64,000 nucleotides of DNA. It comes from Desulfovibrio psychrotolerans. Lineage in GTDB: Bacteria > Desulfobacterota > Desulfovibrionia > Desulfovibrionales > Desulfovibrionaceae. The position numbers and the translations under genes were made by a program. The stretch's first letter is position 1, and every line of letters starts with the position of its first letter. The stretch spans positions 669,408 through 733,407 of the forward strand of contig NZ_BLVP01000008.1 of assembly GCF_013340305.1 (NCBI RefSeq), in the 5' to 3' direction. The notes beneath the pieces are model-generated. The model was given only the letters and a program-made list of their open reading frames with translations, was not told the DNA's origin and did not search any database. Shown piece after piece: positions 52,944-62,900 of the stretch.

Positions 52944-53618
52944 GTGGGCGAGAGGTTGCGCCTGTCGTGCACCTGTCGTGCGCGTATCGTGCGTATGTCT
53001 TGTCTGCTGTGCGGAGCATGAGGGCGGGCGAAACGGAACTGAAACGGAACTGAAACGGGAGGGCGGAGGTGCCAGCGGGGCATTGCGCTGCCGGGGGTGG
53101 CAGGTGTGTTGTACGGGGGGCGACAGAAATGTCGCTTGCGGGCAGGCGGCATGGCGGCGCGACATGCTGTGGCGACAGGTTTGGCGGGTTTTATTCTGCT
53201 TGTGGCAGATGAGACGGCTGAGGGTTTTATGGTGGGTGGGAGATGTGCGTTCTTTTACAGCTTGGGAATCGCCGGTGGTGGTCATTTTCCGGGAGCGTGA
53301 GGAGCATGTCTTCCGATTGTGGATGGGATTTTGCATAAAACCGCAGGAAAGTTTCGCCCGCAGCAGGGTGTGTGCGGAAAGGGTGCGGGATTGCTTGCAG
53401 GAAGAATTGACGGATTCAAAATTACATTCTTGTATAATGCCCGCAATGGGAGTAAGAGTCTCCCTGTGGTTCCGCAGAGTCGGAATATGGCTGCCGTGTG
53501 CTGTACGGTCTTTTTTTATCATTCAGTGACGCGCTTCCCGATGGGAGTTTTCACCCGGCCGGAGGCCCTTTTGCGAAGGGGTGTGGACGGGTGAGTTACT
53601 ATCGGTGCGGAGGATTAC
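52944..53618. other. 675-base leader region of the hydrogenase operon, no gene
   Basis: Several open frames here have no Shine-Dalgarno or family and look like chance. Short direct repeats occur (CTGTCGTGC at 52963 and 52974, GGAACTGAAAC at 53035 and 53046). A possible promoter, TTGACG (53407-53412) and TATAAT (53433-53438), has a too-long 20-base spacer. Confidence 0.55.
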
Positions 53619-54665
53619 ATGACCTCGTACACTGTTTATATGGATCAGCTTCCGGGGTTGCTGGAGCTATGGGCGAGGGAGTTCCAAGTCCATGTTCCGG
53701 TGGAAGTTGAGAACGGCATCTACGATTTTGTCCCATGGCGAAAGAGCGAGGAGATCGCGTGGGAATATGATGTGGCGTACAATCCTCTCAAACGGTTCTT
53801 TCTGCCTCCGCGCGAAACGCTGCTGCGTTTTGACCCGGCCAACTGTACGGCCGAGGTGGTGTGCGAGGCACCCCGCCAGCTTATCTTTGGCATGCATCCC
53901 TATGACGTGAAGGCGGCAAACCAGCTGGACACGCTCATGCGCAAGGATGTGCCGGACTACAATTTCATCACCCGCAAGAAGAACACGGTGATCTTTGCGC
54001 TGGAACCGGCTGCCGTGGCGCGGAACGCGTTCTGGGCATCTGTGGATGCGCACAAGGTGGATGCCGGGTATGACCTGTACTGGACCCGCATCAGTTCTGC
54101 CTCGTTCCATGTGGAGGTTTCTACCCGGCGCGGCAAGGAGCTTCTGCTGGCCGCGGGGGGGCTGGAGCTTTCTACCGCTGCGGACCGCGAGGCCGCGCGG
54201 CGGGCGCACCAGCGCATAGTGAAGGAATCGCTCAGGGACGGGCTGAAGTATCCGTGGCGCGAGACATCGGACATTCTGAACCGGGCGTGGGATTCCACCC
54301 TGTGGCAGCACCGGGCGCGGCACTGTTTTTCGTGCGGCACCTGTAATCTGGTCTGTCCCACCTGCTACTGTTTCGACATGAAGGAAGAGCTGGACAACAC
54401 CCTGACCAAGGGCGAGCGCTACCGCGAATGGGACGGATGCATGATGGACAGCTTCTCCCGTGTGGCGGGCGACCACAACTTCCGCCCGCATACCCGCGAA
54501 CGGTTCCGCCACCGCTATTACCGCAAGGGCAAGTACATTCTGGACAAGACCGGCCAGCTTGGCTGTGTGGGCTGCGGCAGGTGCGTTTCCGGCTGTACGT
54601 CCGGCATTGCCGACCCGAAAACGGTGTTCAACGAACTGTGGGAGGCAGACAGGCATGACTCCTGA
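53619..54665 (+). CDS. hydB: Sulfhydrogenase-type [NiFe] hydrogenase beta subunit, two [4Fe-4S] clusters
   Basis: HydB carries electrons between the hydrogenase and flavin subunits. The 348-residue product has two cysteine clusters at its C-terminal part: Cys236-x2-Cys239-x2-Cys242-x3-Cys246 and Cys316-x2-Cys319-x2-Cys322-x3-Cys326, the classical ferredoxin-like pair. The N-terminal 220 residues (FGMHPYDVKAANQLD, ITRKKNTVIFALEP) match the HydB/AsrA-like family. GCGGAGG precedes the ATG. It overlaps hydG by 11 bases (54655-54665). Confidence 0.92.
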   Translation: MTSYTVYMDQLPGLLELWAREFQVHVPVEVENGIYDFVPWRKSEEIAWEYDVAYNPLKRFFLPPRETLLRFDPANCTAEVVCEAPRQLIFGMHPYDVKAANQLDTLMRKDVPDYNFITRKKNTVIFALEPAAVARNAFWASVDAHKVDAGYDLYWTRISSASFHVEVSTRRGKELLLAAGGLELSTAADREAARRAHQRIVKESLRDGLKYPWRETSDILNRAWDSTLWQHRARHCFSCGTCNLVCPTCYCFDMKEELDNTLTKGERYREWDGCMMDSFSRVAGDHNFRPHTRERFRHRYYRKGKYILDKTGQLGCVGCGRCVSGCTSGIADPKTVFNELWEADRHDS

Positions 54666-55488
54666 TACCCTGTTCCAGTATGTTCCTTCGCCCGCCACGC
54701 TGGTGAAGAAGGAAAAGCTTTCGGACTTTGTCACCCTGTTCACCTTTCAGCCCGACAACGGCAAGGCGCTTATGCACAAGCCGGGGCAGTTTATCATGGT
54801 TTCGGTGTATGGGGTGGGCGAGGCACCTTTTTCTGTCAGTTCGCCGCCCAACGCCACGGGCAGCACCTTTGAGCTTGCGGTGCGCCGCATAGGCAATGTG
54901 ACCAACGCCATGCACAACATGCGCGAAGGGCAGAAGGTGGGCATACGCGGGCCTTACGGTTCCAGCTTTCCCGTGCAGGATTTTGTGGGCAAGGATACGC
55001 TCTTTGTGGCGGGTGGTCTGGGGTATATTCCCCTGCGCAGTCTGCTGCACTATCAGCTGCGCCACCGCGACGAGTTCGGGCGCATTATCGTGATGATAGG
55101 CTGCCGTAATCCTGCCGAGCGCATTTTCGTGGACCAGATCAAGGAACTGGAGGCCCGCGAGGATGTGGAGGTGTATGAAACCGTGGATTGCGGCGACGAT
55201 AACTGGTGCGGCAATGTGGGGCTTATTACCACGCTGCTGCCCAAGATATACATTGAGCCGGACATAACCCACGTGGCCATGGTGGGACCGCCCGTCATGT
55301 ATAAGTTTGTCATTCAGGAATGCCGCAATCTGGGTATTTCGCGCGAGAGCATCTACGTTTCGCTGGAGCGGCACATGAAGTGCGGCATAGGCAAGTGCGG
55401 CCACTGTCAGATAAACGGGCTGAATGCCTGTGTGGAGGGTCCGGTGTTCAAGTATCACGACATCCAGACCACCCCGGAAGCCTTGTAG
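54655..55488 (+). CDS. hydG: Sulfhydrogenase gamma subunit, FAD/NAD(P)-binding with [2Fe-2S] cluster
   Basis: The 277-residue product is a ferredoxin-reductase-fold protein: FAD region APFSVSSPP near 52-60, nucleotide region GGLGYIPLRSLL, and C-terminal Cys243-x4-Cys248-x2-Cys251-x7-Cys259 for a [2Fe-2S] cluster like that of dihydroorotate dehydrogenase electron-transfer subunits. It exchanges electrons with NAD(P). GGAGG lies before the ATG at 54655, inside the end of hydB. Confidence 0.93.
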   Translation: MTPDTLFQYVPSPATLVKKEKLSDFVTLFTFQPDNGKALMHKPGQFIMVSVYGVGEAPFSVSSPPNATGSTFELAVRRIGNVTNAMHNMREGQKVGIRGPYGSSFPVQDFVGKDTLFVAGGLGYIPLRSLLHYQLRHRDEFGRIIVMIGCRNPAERIFVDQIKELEAREDVEVYETVDCGDDNWCGNVGLITTLLPKIYIEPDITHVAMVGPPVMYKFVIQECRNLGISRESIYVSLERHMKCGIGKCGHCQINGLNACVEGPVFKYHDIQTTPEAL

Positions 55489-55497
55489 GAGCGCGCC

Positions 55498-56244
55498 ATG
55501 CAGAACAAACCGAAGATTGCGTTCTTTGACTTTGCGGGGTGCGAGGGCGACCAGTTGCAGGTGGCGAACCTGGAAGAGAGCCTGCTGGATCTTCTGGGGC
55601 ACGTGGAGGTGGTGAGCTTTCGCGAGGTGATGACCGGCCATAGCGAGGATTACGATATCGCGTTTGTGGAAGGTTCCATCACACGGCCGGAGGACGAGGC
55701 GCGCCTGAAGGAGATTCGTTCTCACGCCAAAATTCTGGTGGCCTTTGGGGCGTGTGCGACCATTGGCGGCGTGAACGCCATGAAGAACTTTATGAGCGAG
55801 ACCATGTATCGCAGGCAGGTCTACGGCGACAACGCCCGCTGCTACAGCACGTATGCGGCGCGTCCTCTTTCTGCCGTGGTGAAGGTGGATGCGGAGATTC
55901 ACGGCTGCCCCATAGACCGCAACGAATTCATGCGCATAGTCAAGGACCTGCTGGTGGGCAAACGCCCGTTTGTGCCGGATTATCCTGTGTGTGCCGAGTG
56001 CAAGCAGGCCGGGAACATCTGCCGGTATGATCTTGGGCAGTTGTGTCTGGGCATGATAACACGGGCCGGGTGCGGCGCATGCTGTATTACCGAAGGGGCA
56101 CACTGCTGGGGTTGCCGCGGACTTGCGCCCATGGCGAATCTGGACGCCGCCCGCTATGTGATGGAGGAGCGTGCCGGATACAGCCGCACAGAGGTGCAGG
56201 ACCTGCTGCGCATTTTCCTCAGCCATACCACCGCGCCATTGTAG
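55498..56244 (+). CDS. hydD: [NiFe] hydrogenase small (delta) subunit
   Basis: The 248-residue product coordinates iron-sulfur clusters near the NiFe site. Proximal ligands are expected in FAGCEG (Cys15), FGACATIGG and GCPID; further cysteines lie in CAECKQAGNIC and the C-terminal GAHCWGCRG. It has no signal peptide and no membrane anchor, so the enzyme is cytoplasmic. GGAG lies before the ATG and the gene follows hydG by 9 bases. The delta subunit pairs directly with HydA. Confidence 0.94.
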   Translation: MQNKPKIAFFDFAGCEGDQLQVANLEESLLDLLGHVEVVSFREVMTGHSEDYDIAFVEGSITRPEDEARLKEIRSHAKILVAFGACATIGGVNAMKNFMSETMYRRQVYGDNARCYSTYAARPLSAVVKVDAEIHGCPIDRNEFMRIVKDLLVGKRPFVPDYPVCAECKQAGNICRYDLGQLCLGMITRAGCGACCITEGAHCWGCRGLAPMANLDAARYVMEERAGYSRTEVQDLLRIFLSHTTAPL

Positions 56245-56263
56245 GCGGCGTGAGGGAGAGACC

Positions 56264-57856
56264 ATGAGTGCCAAGAAAGTGACCGGAAACGCGGGCGGCA
56301 AGGCCGGGAAGAAGTCTTCCGGCGGCAGTGCCGCACCCGCGCAGGATACGAAGGCTTCCGGCAAGCCTGCTTCCGGTGTTGCAGCGGAAGCTGCGATGCA
56401 GCGAGGCGGCAGTGCCGGGCCAAAGCCGATGAAGGCCGCCGGCAGTGGTGCGCCTGTTTCCTCATGCGCATGCACGGACCCCGGCATTGCGGCAGAAGCC
56501 GCCGCCGGTGACGGCTCCAAGCGCATACATGTGCACCACGTGACGCGGGTGGAAGGCCACGGCAACATTGTGGTGGTGATAGGCGCGGATAACGCCGTGG
56601 AGACCGTGCGCTGGGAGGTGCCGGAGGCTCCGCGCTTCTTTGAGGCCATATTGCAGGGCCGTAGCTACAAGGATGTGCATCAGATCGTTTCGCGCATTTG
56701 CGGCATATGTTCCATAGGGCATCAGCTTTCTTCGTTGCAGGCAACGGAAGATGCCATGAACATCCGCATTTCCGAGCAGACGGTGACACTGCGCAAGCTG
56801 GCCATTCATGCGGAGAATTTGCAGAGCCATCTGCTGCATCTGGCGTATCTGGTGCTGCCGGACCTTATGGGCGTGAACTCGGTGATTCCGCTGGCAGAAA
56901 CCCACAAGAGCGAACTGGTGGGGCTTATCGGGCTGCGGCGGCTTGCCAACGAGTTTTCGCGCACCATCTGCGGGCGCACCACGCATCCGCAGCGCATGGT
57001 GCCCGGCGGGTTTACCAAGCTGCCGGACGAGAGCGAGTTGCAGGTGTTGCTGCAATCGTTCCGCGACAGTCTGCCCGGTTTTCTGAAGGCGGCGGACCTT
57101 TTTGCCTCGCTACGCCACAAACTGCCCGATTTTTCGCGCGAGACGGAATACATCGGGCTTGTTTCGCCTTCTGAATACGCCTTGTATCGCGGCGAGGTGG
57201 GGTCTACGGACGACAGCCGCAAGCCTGCCAGCTTCTACAAGGATGTGACGCAGGAGTACTGTGTGCCACAGTCCACGGCCAAGTGGACCAAGAATATGCG
57301 TGGCTCGTTTATGGTGGGGGCGCTTTCCCGCTACAAGCTGAACCATACGCACCTGAAGCCCACTGCCAAGAAGGTGGCGGAAACCGTGGGGCTTACGCCC
57401 GATACGGTGAACCCGTTCCATAACAACCTTGCGCAGTTGGTGGAGTGTGTGCATTCCGTGGAAGATTCCATGGAACTTATCCACTGGCTGCTGGTGGAAG
57501 GCGTGAAGCGGGAGAAGGCCCCGGTTATCCGCCCCCGCGCAGGGCGCGGCGTGGGTGCCGTGGAGGTGCCGCGCGGCATTCTGTTCCATAGCTACGAGTA
57601 TGATTCCAAGGGCCGCATTGTGGAGGCGGACTGCGTTATTCCCACCAACATGAACCACGCCAATATCCAGAAGGATTTGGAAGGGTTGGTGCCTGTTATC
57701 GCGCATACGTCCGAAGCGGAGATAGAGTTGCTTACCTCCATGCTCGTGCGGGCTTACGACCCCTGCATATCGTGCTCCACGCACTGTATAGACATTACCC
57801 CCGGTCAGATGAGCAAGCCGGACAGGGGAGTGAGGTTTGTGTATAAGGGGCGGTAG
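56264..57856 (+). CDS. hydA: [NiFe] hydrogenase large (alpha) subunit, group 3 type, with N-terminal extension
   Basis: HydA holds the NiFe site. The 530-residue product has the L1 motif R-I-C-G-I-C (Cys146, Cys149) and L2 motif DPC-x2-C-x2-H (Cys501, Cys504, His507), so all four nickel-binding cysteines are present. A 23-residue C-terminal piece after His507 should be removed by a maturation protease. The first 85 residues are a Gly/Ala/Lys-rich extension not usual in the family; the fold begins near HHVTRVEGHGN. GGGAGAG before the ATG. No maturation genes are in the window. Confidence 0.95.
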   Translation: MSAKKVTGNAGGKAGKKSSGGSAAPAQDTKASGKPASGVAAEAAMQRGGSAGPKPMKAAGSGAPVSSCACTDPGIAAEAAAGDGSKRIHVHHVTRVEGHGNIVVVIGADNAVETVRWEVPEAPRFFEAILQGRSYKDVHQIVSRICGICSIGHQLSSLQATEDAMNIRISEQTVTLRKLAIHAENLQSHLLHLAYLVLPDLMGVNSVIPLAETHKSELVGLIGLRRLANEFSRTICGRTTHPQRMVPGGFTKLPDESELQVLLQSFRDSLPGFLKAADLFASLRHKLPDFSRETEYIGLVSPSEYALYRGEVGSTDDSRKPASFYKDVTQEYCVPQSTAKWTKNMRGSFMVGALSRYKLNHTHLKPTAKKVAETVGLTPDTVNPFHNNLAQLVECVHSVEDSMELIHWLLVEGVKREKAPVIRPRAGRGVGAVEVPRGILFHSYEYDSKGRIVEADCVIPTNMNHANIQKDLEGLVPVIAHTSEAEIELLTSMLVRAYDPCISCSTHCIDITPGQMSKPDRGVRFVYKGR

Positions 57857-57888
57857 GATTGCGATTCGCTGGAATGATTGAAGAAATG

Positions 57889-57920
57889 ATGAAGCCCGCA
57901 CCGGAAGGTGCGGGCTTCAT
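57889..57920. terminator. Hydrogenase operon terminator
   Basis: ATGAAGCCCGCACC (57889-57902) and its complement (57907-57920) with GGAA loop; TTGTTATTTGC follows. Confidence 0.9.
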
Positions 57921-57922
57921 TG

Positions 57923-58477
57923 TTATTTGCTATTGTTACTAAATAGGATTTCCAGATGTTTTTCTTTGTTACCAGCAATGTCAGAGTAGTGTATATGTTT
58001 TTCATTAATAATAAAATCGTATGAAAGATCTTTGTTGTCTCTTCTTGTTAGTGTTATCGCTGTAAGTATTAGGGAAGTGAGAAGTTTTTCGTTTATTGTG
58101 AAGTTTGTGTGTCCGTCACCGCCAAATATAATTTCTTGTGAAAAATTTAGTCCTTTAGAAAATTCTGCTTCGTGTATTAAAGGGCATCTTGCAAATTTGT
58201 ATATGCAGTCTTCAAAAGATATCGATCCTGATTCTGAAGTAAATATAACACTGCATTGAGGGTGTGCTTTTATGTGTCCATCAGATATTATTGCAAAAAT
58301 AGTGTCTTTGTTGTCTGAAAGTAATTTTTTAAATCTTTTTCCTGGTTTAGCAATTTGAGGGTAGGTTTTCTTTGCAATTCCTTCAAGCGCGGTAAATATA
58401 TGAAGAAATGATTGTAGAATATTTTCATTATTTGCTTCAATTATTGAAGAGTTGATAAATTTTGAAATATTATTCAT
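57923..58477 (-). CDS. AT-rich orphan gene, 184 residues, unknown function
   Basis: The product starts MNNISKFINSSIIEANNENI and is rich in Asn, Lys, Ile and Ser, unlike any neighbour. It has mixed alpha/beta character with no signal peptide or membrane segment, and has short motifs such as IFAIISDGHIKAHPQC and IIFGGDGHTNFTINEK; I recognise no family. By eye the region is about one-third G+C against roughly 60% around it. The stop lies three bases beyond the hydrogenase terminator. A-T-rich sequence precedes the ATG without a clear Shine-Dalgarno. It is very probably acquired. Confidence 0.75.
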   Translation of the reverse strand: MNNISKFINSSIIEANNENILQSFLHIFTALEGIAKKTYPQIAKPGKRFKKLLSDNKDTIFAIISDGHIKAHPQCSVIFTSESGSISFEDCIYKFARCPLIHEAEFSKGLNFSQEIIFGGDGHTNFTINEKLLTSLILTAITLTRRDNKDLSYDFIINEKHIHYSDIAGNKEKHLEILFSNNSK

Positions 58478-58602
58478 TTTTAAATTATTAATTTTGTAGG
58501 TTTTTAGTTTTCAGTATTTATATTATAGTTATTTTTCTGTGCTTTATTTTTGATGACTCTTTTGTATCTAAAAATTTATAAGAGCGTTAGAGGTACTTCC
58601 AT

Positions 58603-58809
58603 TTAGCACCCTTCCCGCTCCATGTATCCACCCCCATGCTCCTTACGGATGGACTTCCATACTGCCGGATCATTGACCGGGGCAAACCATTCGCTCTTGT
58701 TTAACCATTCCGCTAGATCAAAAGACGCTGTAACGCCGCAATCCCACGTTACCCGAACAACATAAGGCCGCACGGCTTTAATGGTCGTAATGGCCGGAAT
58801 AGTCTGCAT
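58603..58809 (-). CDS. DUF2442-like small protein, possibly shortened
   Basis: The 68-residue product has the DUF2442-type pattern: KAVRPYVVRVTWDCGVTASFDLAEWL then FAPVNDPAVWKSIR and a glycine-rich end. Family members usually continue with a longer, conserved C-terminus, so this copy may be truncated by the stop at 58603. DUF2442 genes are often paired with DUF4160 genes in possible toxin-antitoxin loci; no partner is seen. AAGGA precedes the ATG. Confidence 0.62.
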   Translation of the reverse strand: MQTIPAITTIKAVRPYVVRVTWDCGVTASFDLAEWLNKSEWFAPVNDPAVWKSIRKEHGGGYMEREGC

Positions 58810-58886
58810 TTCTCTTGTCCTTCTGGTGCATTCAGCAAAGCCCTGACATGCTGACTTGGCTTGCCTTACGCAGAAATCCCGAGAAT

Positions 58887-59510
58887 CTACACAAAACTCT
58901 CAATAAACATCCTTACCCCATCCTCCAGCATCTGAACCGCCAGAAACACGAGGATAAGCCCCATAAGCCTTTCTGCTGCCCTCATGCCGCGCTTGCCGAG
59001 ATATTTGATAAGCGCGGGCGCACTGAGCATGATGACAAATGCCGCGCTCCACGCCGCAAGTATGCCCAGCAACACGTTGGGCGACCCAACCCAGCCGGGA
59101 TGGGTGCTCTGCGCCTTATGCGCATACAGCATAACCGCCGCCAGCAGGGAAGGTCCGGCTATGAGGGGCACGGCAATGGGAACGATGAAGGGGTCGCGGT
59201 CCAGCTCCGTTACGCCCTCCGACTGGGGGAACACCATCTTGATGGCTATCATGAACAGGATGAACCCGCCGGAAAGCCGCAGGGTGGACTGATGGATATT
59301 CAGGATGCCCAGCAGCCATTCGCCCAGATAATGGAACATGAAAATGATGACCAGCGCGAAGAGCAGTTCGCGCATGAGAATGCGCTGCTGCTTGCGCGGC
59401 GAATGCTCGCTGAGCATGGGCAGGCACATGGCGGCGTTGCCTATGGGGTCCATGATGAGGAAGAGGGGCAGCGCGATTTCGAATATAGCCCTGAGGCTTG
59501 TGCCTTCCAT
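58887..59510 (-). CDS. MarC family membrane protein
   Basis: The 207-residue product has six hydrophobic segments and the UPF0056/MarC pattern: LFLIMDPIGNAAMCLPML near 15-32 and PIAVPLIAGPSLLAAVML near 110-127. The family's function is not settled; early links to antibiotic resistance were not confirmed. The GGAG box lies inside the end of queD, which ends 3 bases upstream, so it is co-transcribed with queD and probably dnaE. Confidence 0.92.
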   Translation of the reverse strand: MEGTSLRAIFEIALPLFLIMDPIGNAAMCLPMLSEHSPRKQQRILMRELLFALVIIFMFHYLGEWLLGILNIHQSTLRLSGGFILFMIAIKMVFPQSEGVTELDRDPFIVPIAVPLIAGPSLLAAVMLYAHKAQSTHPGWVGSPNVLLGILAAWSAAFVIMLSAPALIKYLGKRGMRAAERLMGLILVFLAVQMLEDGVRMFIESFV

Positions 59511-59513
59511 GCC

Positions 59514-59912
59514 TTACATCTCCATATAGGTGGCGGACTGGGCTGCCTTTTCCGATACGGTAACGGCATGCACGCGCACACCGTTTGCTGCCTCATGGTC
59601 CGCAAGACGCTGCGCGAGATGGCGGTAGATGAACCGGGCGAGGTTTTCTGACGACGGGTTCTGCGTATCAAAGGGCGGAACCTCGTTGAGCATCTTGTGA
59701 TCCAGCAGTTCCAGCACGGCCTTGAGTTCCTGCTTGAGCACCTTGAAGTCGAGAACGATTTCCGTGTCCGGGGTGAGGGTCTGGCCCTCTACCACGGCTT
59801 CCACGGCAAAGTTGTGCCCGTGCATGTTCTCGCACTTGCCGCAATAGTTGCGCAGGGCATGGGCGGCGGCAAAGTCTGACCGCACCGTGAGACGCCATAT
59901 TCCTTTAGCCAT
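59514..59912 (-). CDS. queD: 6-carboxy-5,6,7,8-tetrahydropterin synthase
   Basis: QueD makes carboxytetrahydropterin in the queuosine pathway. The 132-residue product carries zinc ligands His18, His31 and His33 and the active-site Cys27 in CENMHGHN. The start at 59912 is fixed by AAGGAG and overlaps the last 8 bases of dnaE. Other queuosine genes are not present. It is followed closely by marC. Confidence 0.94.
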   Translation of the reverse strand: MAKGIWRLTVRSDFAAAHALRNYCGKCENMHGHNFAVEAVVEGQTLTPDTEIVLDFKVLKQELKAVLELLDHKMLNEVPPFDTQNPSSENLARFIYRHLAQRLADHEAANGVRVHAVTVSEKAAQSATYMEM

Positions 59913-62900
59913 GAATGGCTCCTTTCCAGTTGGTGAAGTCTTTTTCAAACGCGGGGCCGGGCAGAATGGCATATTGCTCATCCACGCTGAAGAAGGCGTG
60001 GGTGCCGTTTATATGCACGCACACCTGCACGGGCACGGGCCCCTGATGCCTGCGCAGAATATCGCGCAGGGTGGCCAGCGACTGGCGGGTAAGGCCCACT
60101 GCGGGCAGGTCCAGCGTGGTGGGGTCGCCGTTGCTGAAACAGGCCTCTGCCAGCGGCTGCACCTTTTCCGCCAGCAGCTTTATTTCCTTTATAGCGTCCT
60201 CGTCTTCTTCTGCCTGTTCGTTATCATCTTTGGATTTCTGTTCCGCAACCTTGGCGGTGAGCAGCAGCGGCTGGTCGGAATGGTAGAGTTCGCGGCCTTC
60301 CGTATACGCTTCGGGGAAGATGATCAACTCGCCGGAGGCGGTGAGGTCTTCTATCTCCACAAAGGCCATCTTGCTGCCTTTTTTGGTGATGTGCTCCTTC
60401 AGCGCGGTGATGAGCACGGCGCATTTGACCTCCATGCCGGGAGAGAGGTCGGCGCATTCTTCCAGCGGGGTGAGCTGCAGGCGCAGCATTTCGCGGCGGT
60501 AGGGCTGCAACGGGTGGCTGGTGAGGTAGAAGCCCAGGGCTTCTTTCTCGAACTTCAGCTTCATCTCGTCCGACCATTCCTCCATGGTCTGTTCTTCGCA
60601 ATCGAAGCCGATGCCGGGGCAGACTTGCGGCTCTTCCTTGATCATGGTGAACAGGGAAACCTGATTGGAATCTTTTTCGCGGGCCTTTTTCTGGGCGCGG
60701 GCGACGACGTTGTCCAGCGAGGCGAACATGCCCTGCCGCGAGCAGCCGAGGCAGTCTACCGCACCGCCCTTGATGAGGCTTTCCAGCACGCGCTTGGTAA
60801 CCTTGCGGGTGTTTACGCGGCAGCACAGGTCGAGCAGCGAGGCAAAGGGACCGTCTGCCTCGCGCGATTCCACTATTTCGCGGATGGCTTCATCGCCCAC
60901 GTTCTTTATGCCGCCGAGTCCGTAAATCACCTTGCCGTCGTGCACGGTGAAGCGGCGCAGCGAGGCCTGCACGTTTGCCTGCAACACCTCTATGCCCATG
61001 TCGCGGCAGGCGGCGACATATTTGAGGATTTTTGCCTGATTGCCCATTTCCGAGGTCATGAGTGCGGCCATGAACTCCGCCGGGTGGTGCACCTTGAGGT
61101 AGGCTGTCCAGTAGGAGATGAGCGCGTAGGCGGCTGAGTGGGATTTGTTGAAGCCGTAAGCCGCGAACTGCTCCATCAAATCGAAGATTTCGTTGGCCTT
61201 TGTCTCGTCTATACCGTTTTGGGCCGCGCCCTGTACAAACTTGCCGCGTTCCTGCGCCATGGCCTCCGGGTTCTTTTTGCCCATGGCGCGGCGGAGCAGG
61301 TCTGCACCGCCAAGGGTGTAGCTGCCCACTATCTGGGCAATCTGCATGACCTGTTCCTGATAGACGATAACCCCGTAGGTGGGCTTGAGGCAGTCTTCCA
61401 GCGTGGGCAGCGGGTAGATGACCGGGACCTGCCCGTGCTTGCGCTTGATGAATTCGTCCACCATGCCGGAGTTGAGCGGACCGGGACGGTAGAGGGCCAG
61501 CATGGCGATGATGTCGTCGAAGCAGGTGGGCTTGAGCATGCGCAGATAGGTGCGCATGCCGGAGCTTTCTACCTGAAAGATGCCGTCGGTATCGCCGCGC
61601 TGGTAGAGTTCGTAGGTGGGCCAGTCGTCAAAGGGCAGGGTGTCCAGATTGGGCGGGGTCTTGCCTGTGAGGGCTATGTTGTCCAGCGCGTCCTGTATGA
61701 CGGTCATGGTGCGCAGGCCGAGGAAGTCGAACTTGACCAGTCCCACCGCCTCAACCTTTTTCATGTCGTACTGGGTAACCATGCCGCCTTTTTTATCTTT
61801 GTAGAGGGGCAGGTAGTCGGTCATGGGGCGGTCTGACATGACCACGCCCGCAGCATGGGTGGAGGCGTGGCGGCATAGCCCCTCAAGGCGCATGGAAATA
61901 TCCAGCAGTTTCCGTACCGTGGGGTCTGTGCGGTACAGTTCCGCCAACTCCGGCTCCGCATCCAGCGCCTTGCGGATGGTCATGTTCAGGTCTTCGGGGA
62001 TGAGCTTGGAGATGCGGTCGCCTTCCTGAAACGACAGGCCCTGCGCCCGCGCCACGTCGCGCACCACGGCCTTGGCCTTCATTTTTCCGAAGGTGGTTAT
62101 CTGGGCCACCTTGTCTTCGCCGTAGCGAAGCTGGGTGTAGCGGATGACCTCGCCGCGCCTGCGTTCGCAGAAGTCCACGTCTATATCGGGCATGGACACG
62201 CGTTCACTGTTCAGAAAACGTTCGAACAGCAGGTCGTAGGGTATGGGGTCCAGGTTGGTGATGCGCAGTGCCCACGCCACCAGCGAACCGGCGGCGGAAC
62301 CACGCCCCGGACCCACGGGAATTCCGTTGTCCTTGGCCCAGTTGATGAAGTCCTGCACGATGAGGAAGTAGGCGGGAAAGCCCATCTGGTTAATGACGTT
62401 CAGCTCGTAGTGCAGCCGGTTCCAGTAGGCTTCTTCGTCCACGGGGTAGGGGATGGTCTCCAGACGCCTGCGCAGGCCTTCTTCCGAAAGACGGGTGAAT
62501 TCATCCGCCATGGAAACGCCTTCCGGCAGGTCATACACCGGGAAATAGTTGTTGCCGAGATCCAGCGTAAGATCGATCTGCTCTGCTATGCGTACGGTGT
62601 TTTCAATGGCCTGAGGCACGTGGGCAAAGGCTTTTTCCATCTCTTCCGGCGACTTGTAATACAGCTCCGTGGTGTCGAAGCGCATGCGCTTTTCGTCCGT
62701 GACCTTGGCCCCGGTCTGGATGCAGAGGAGGGTGTCGTGGGCTTCCACGTCGCTGGCGTTCAGGTAGTGGCAGTCGTTGGTTGCCACCAGCGGCAGGCCG
62801 GTGCGTTCTGAAAGCTCTATGAGCTTTTTATTCAGTTCGTCCTGTTCCTTTATGCCGTTATCCTGCAATTCCAGATAGAAGCGGCCGGGAAAGATATCGG

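Noticed and set aside
53098-53113. Sigma-54-like TGGCAG-N5-TTGTA before the hydrogenase operon
   Set aside because: Two mismatches in key positions and over 500 bases from the start codon.
53407-53438. TTGACG and TATAAT pair as hydrogenase promoter
   Set aside because: Spacer of 20 bases is outside the normal range; kept only as a note.
54628-56649. A 673-codon minus-strand frame opposite the hydrogenase genes
   Set aside because: Antisense shadow with a His-rich composition and no start signal.
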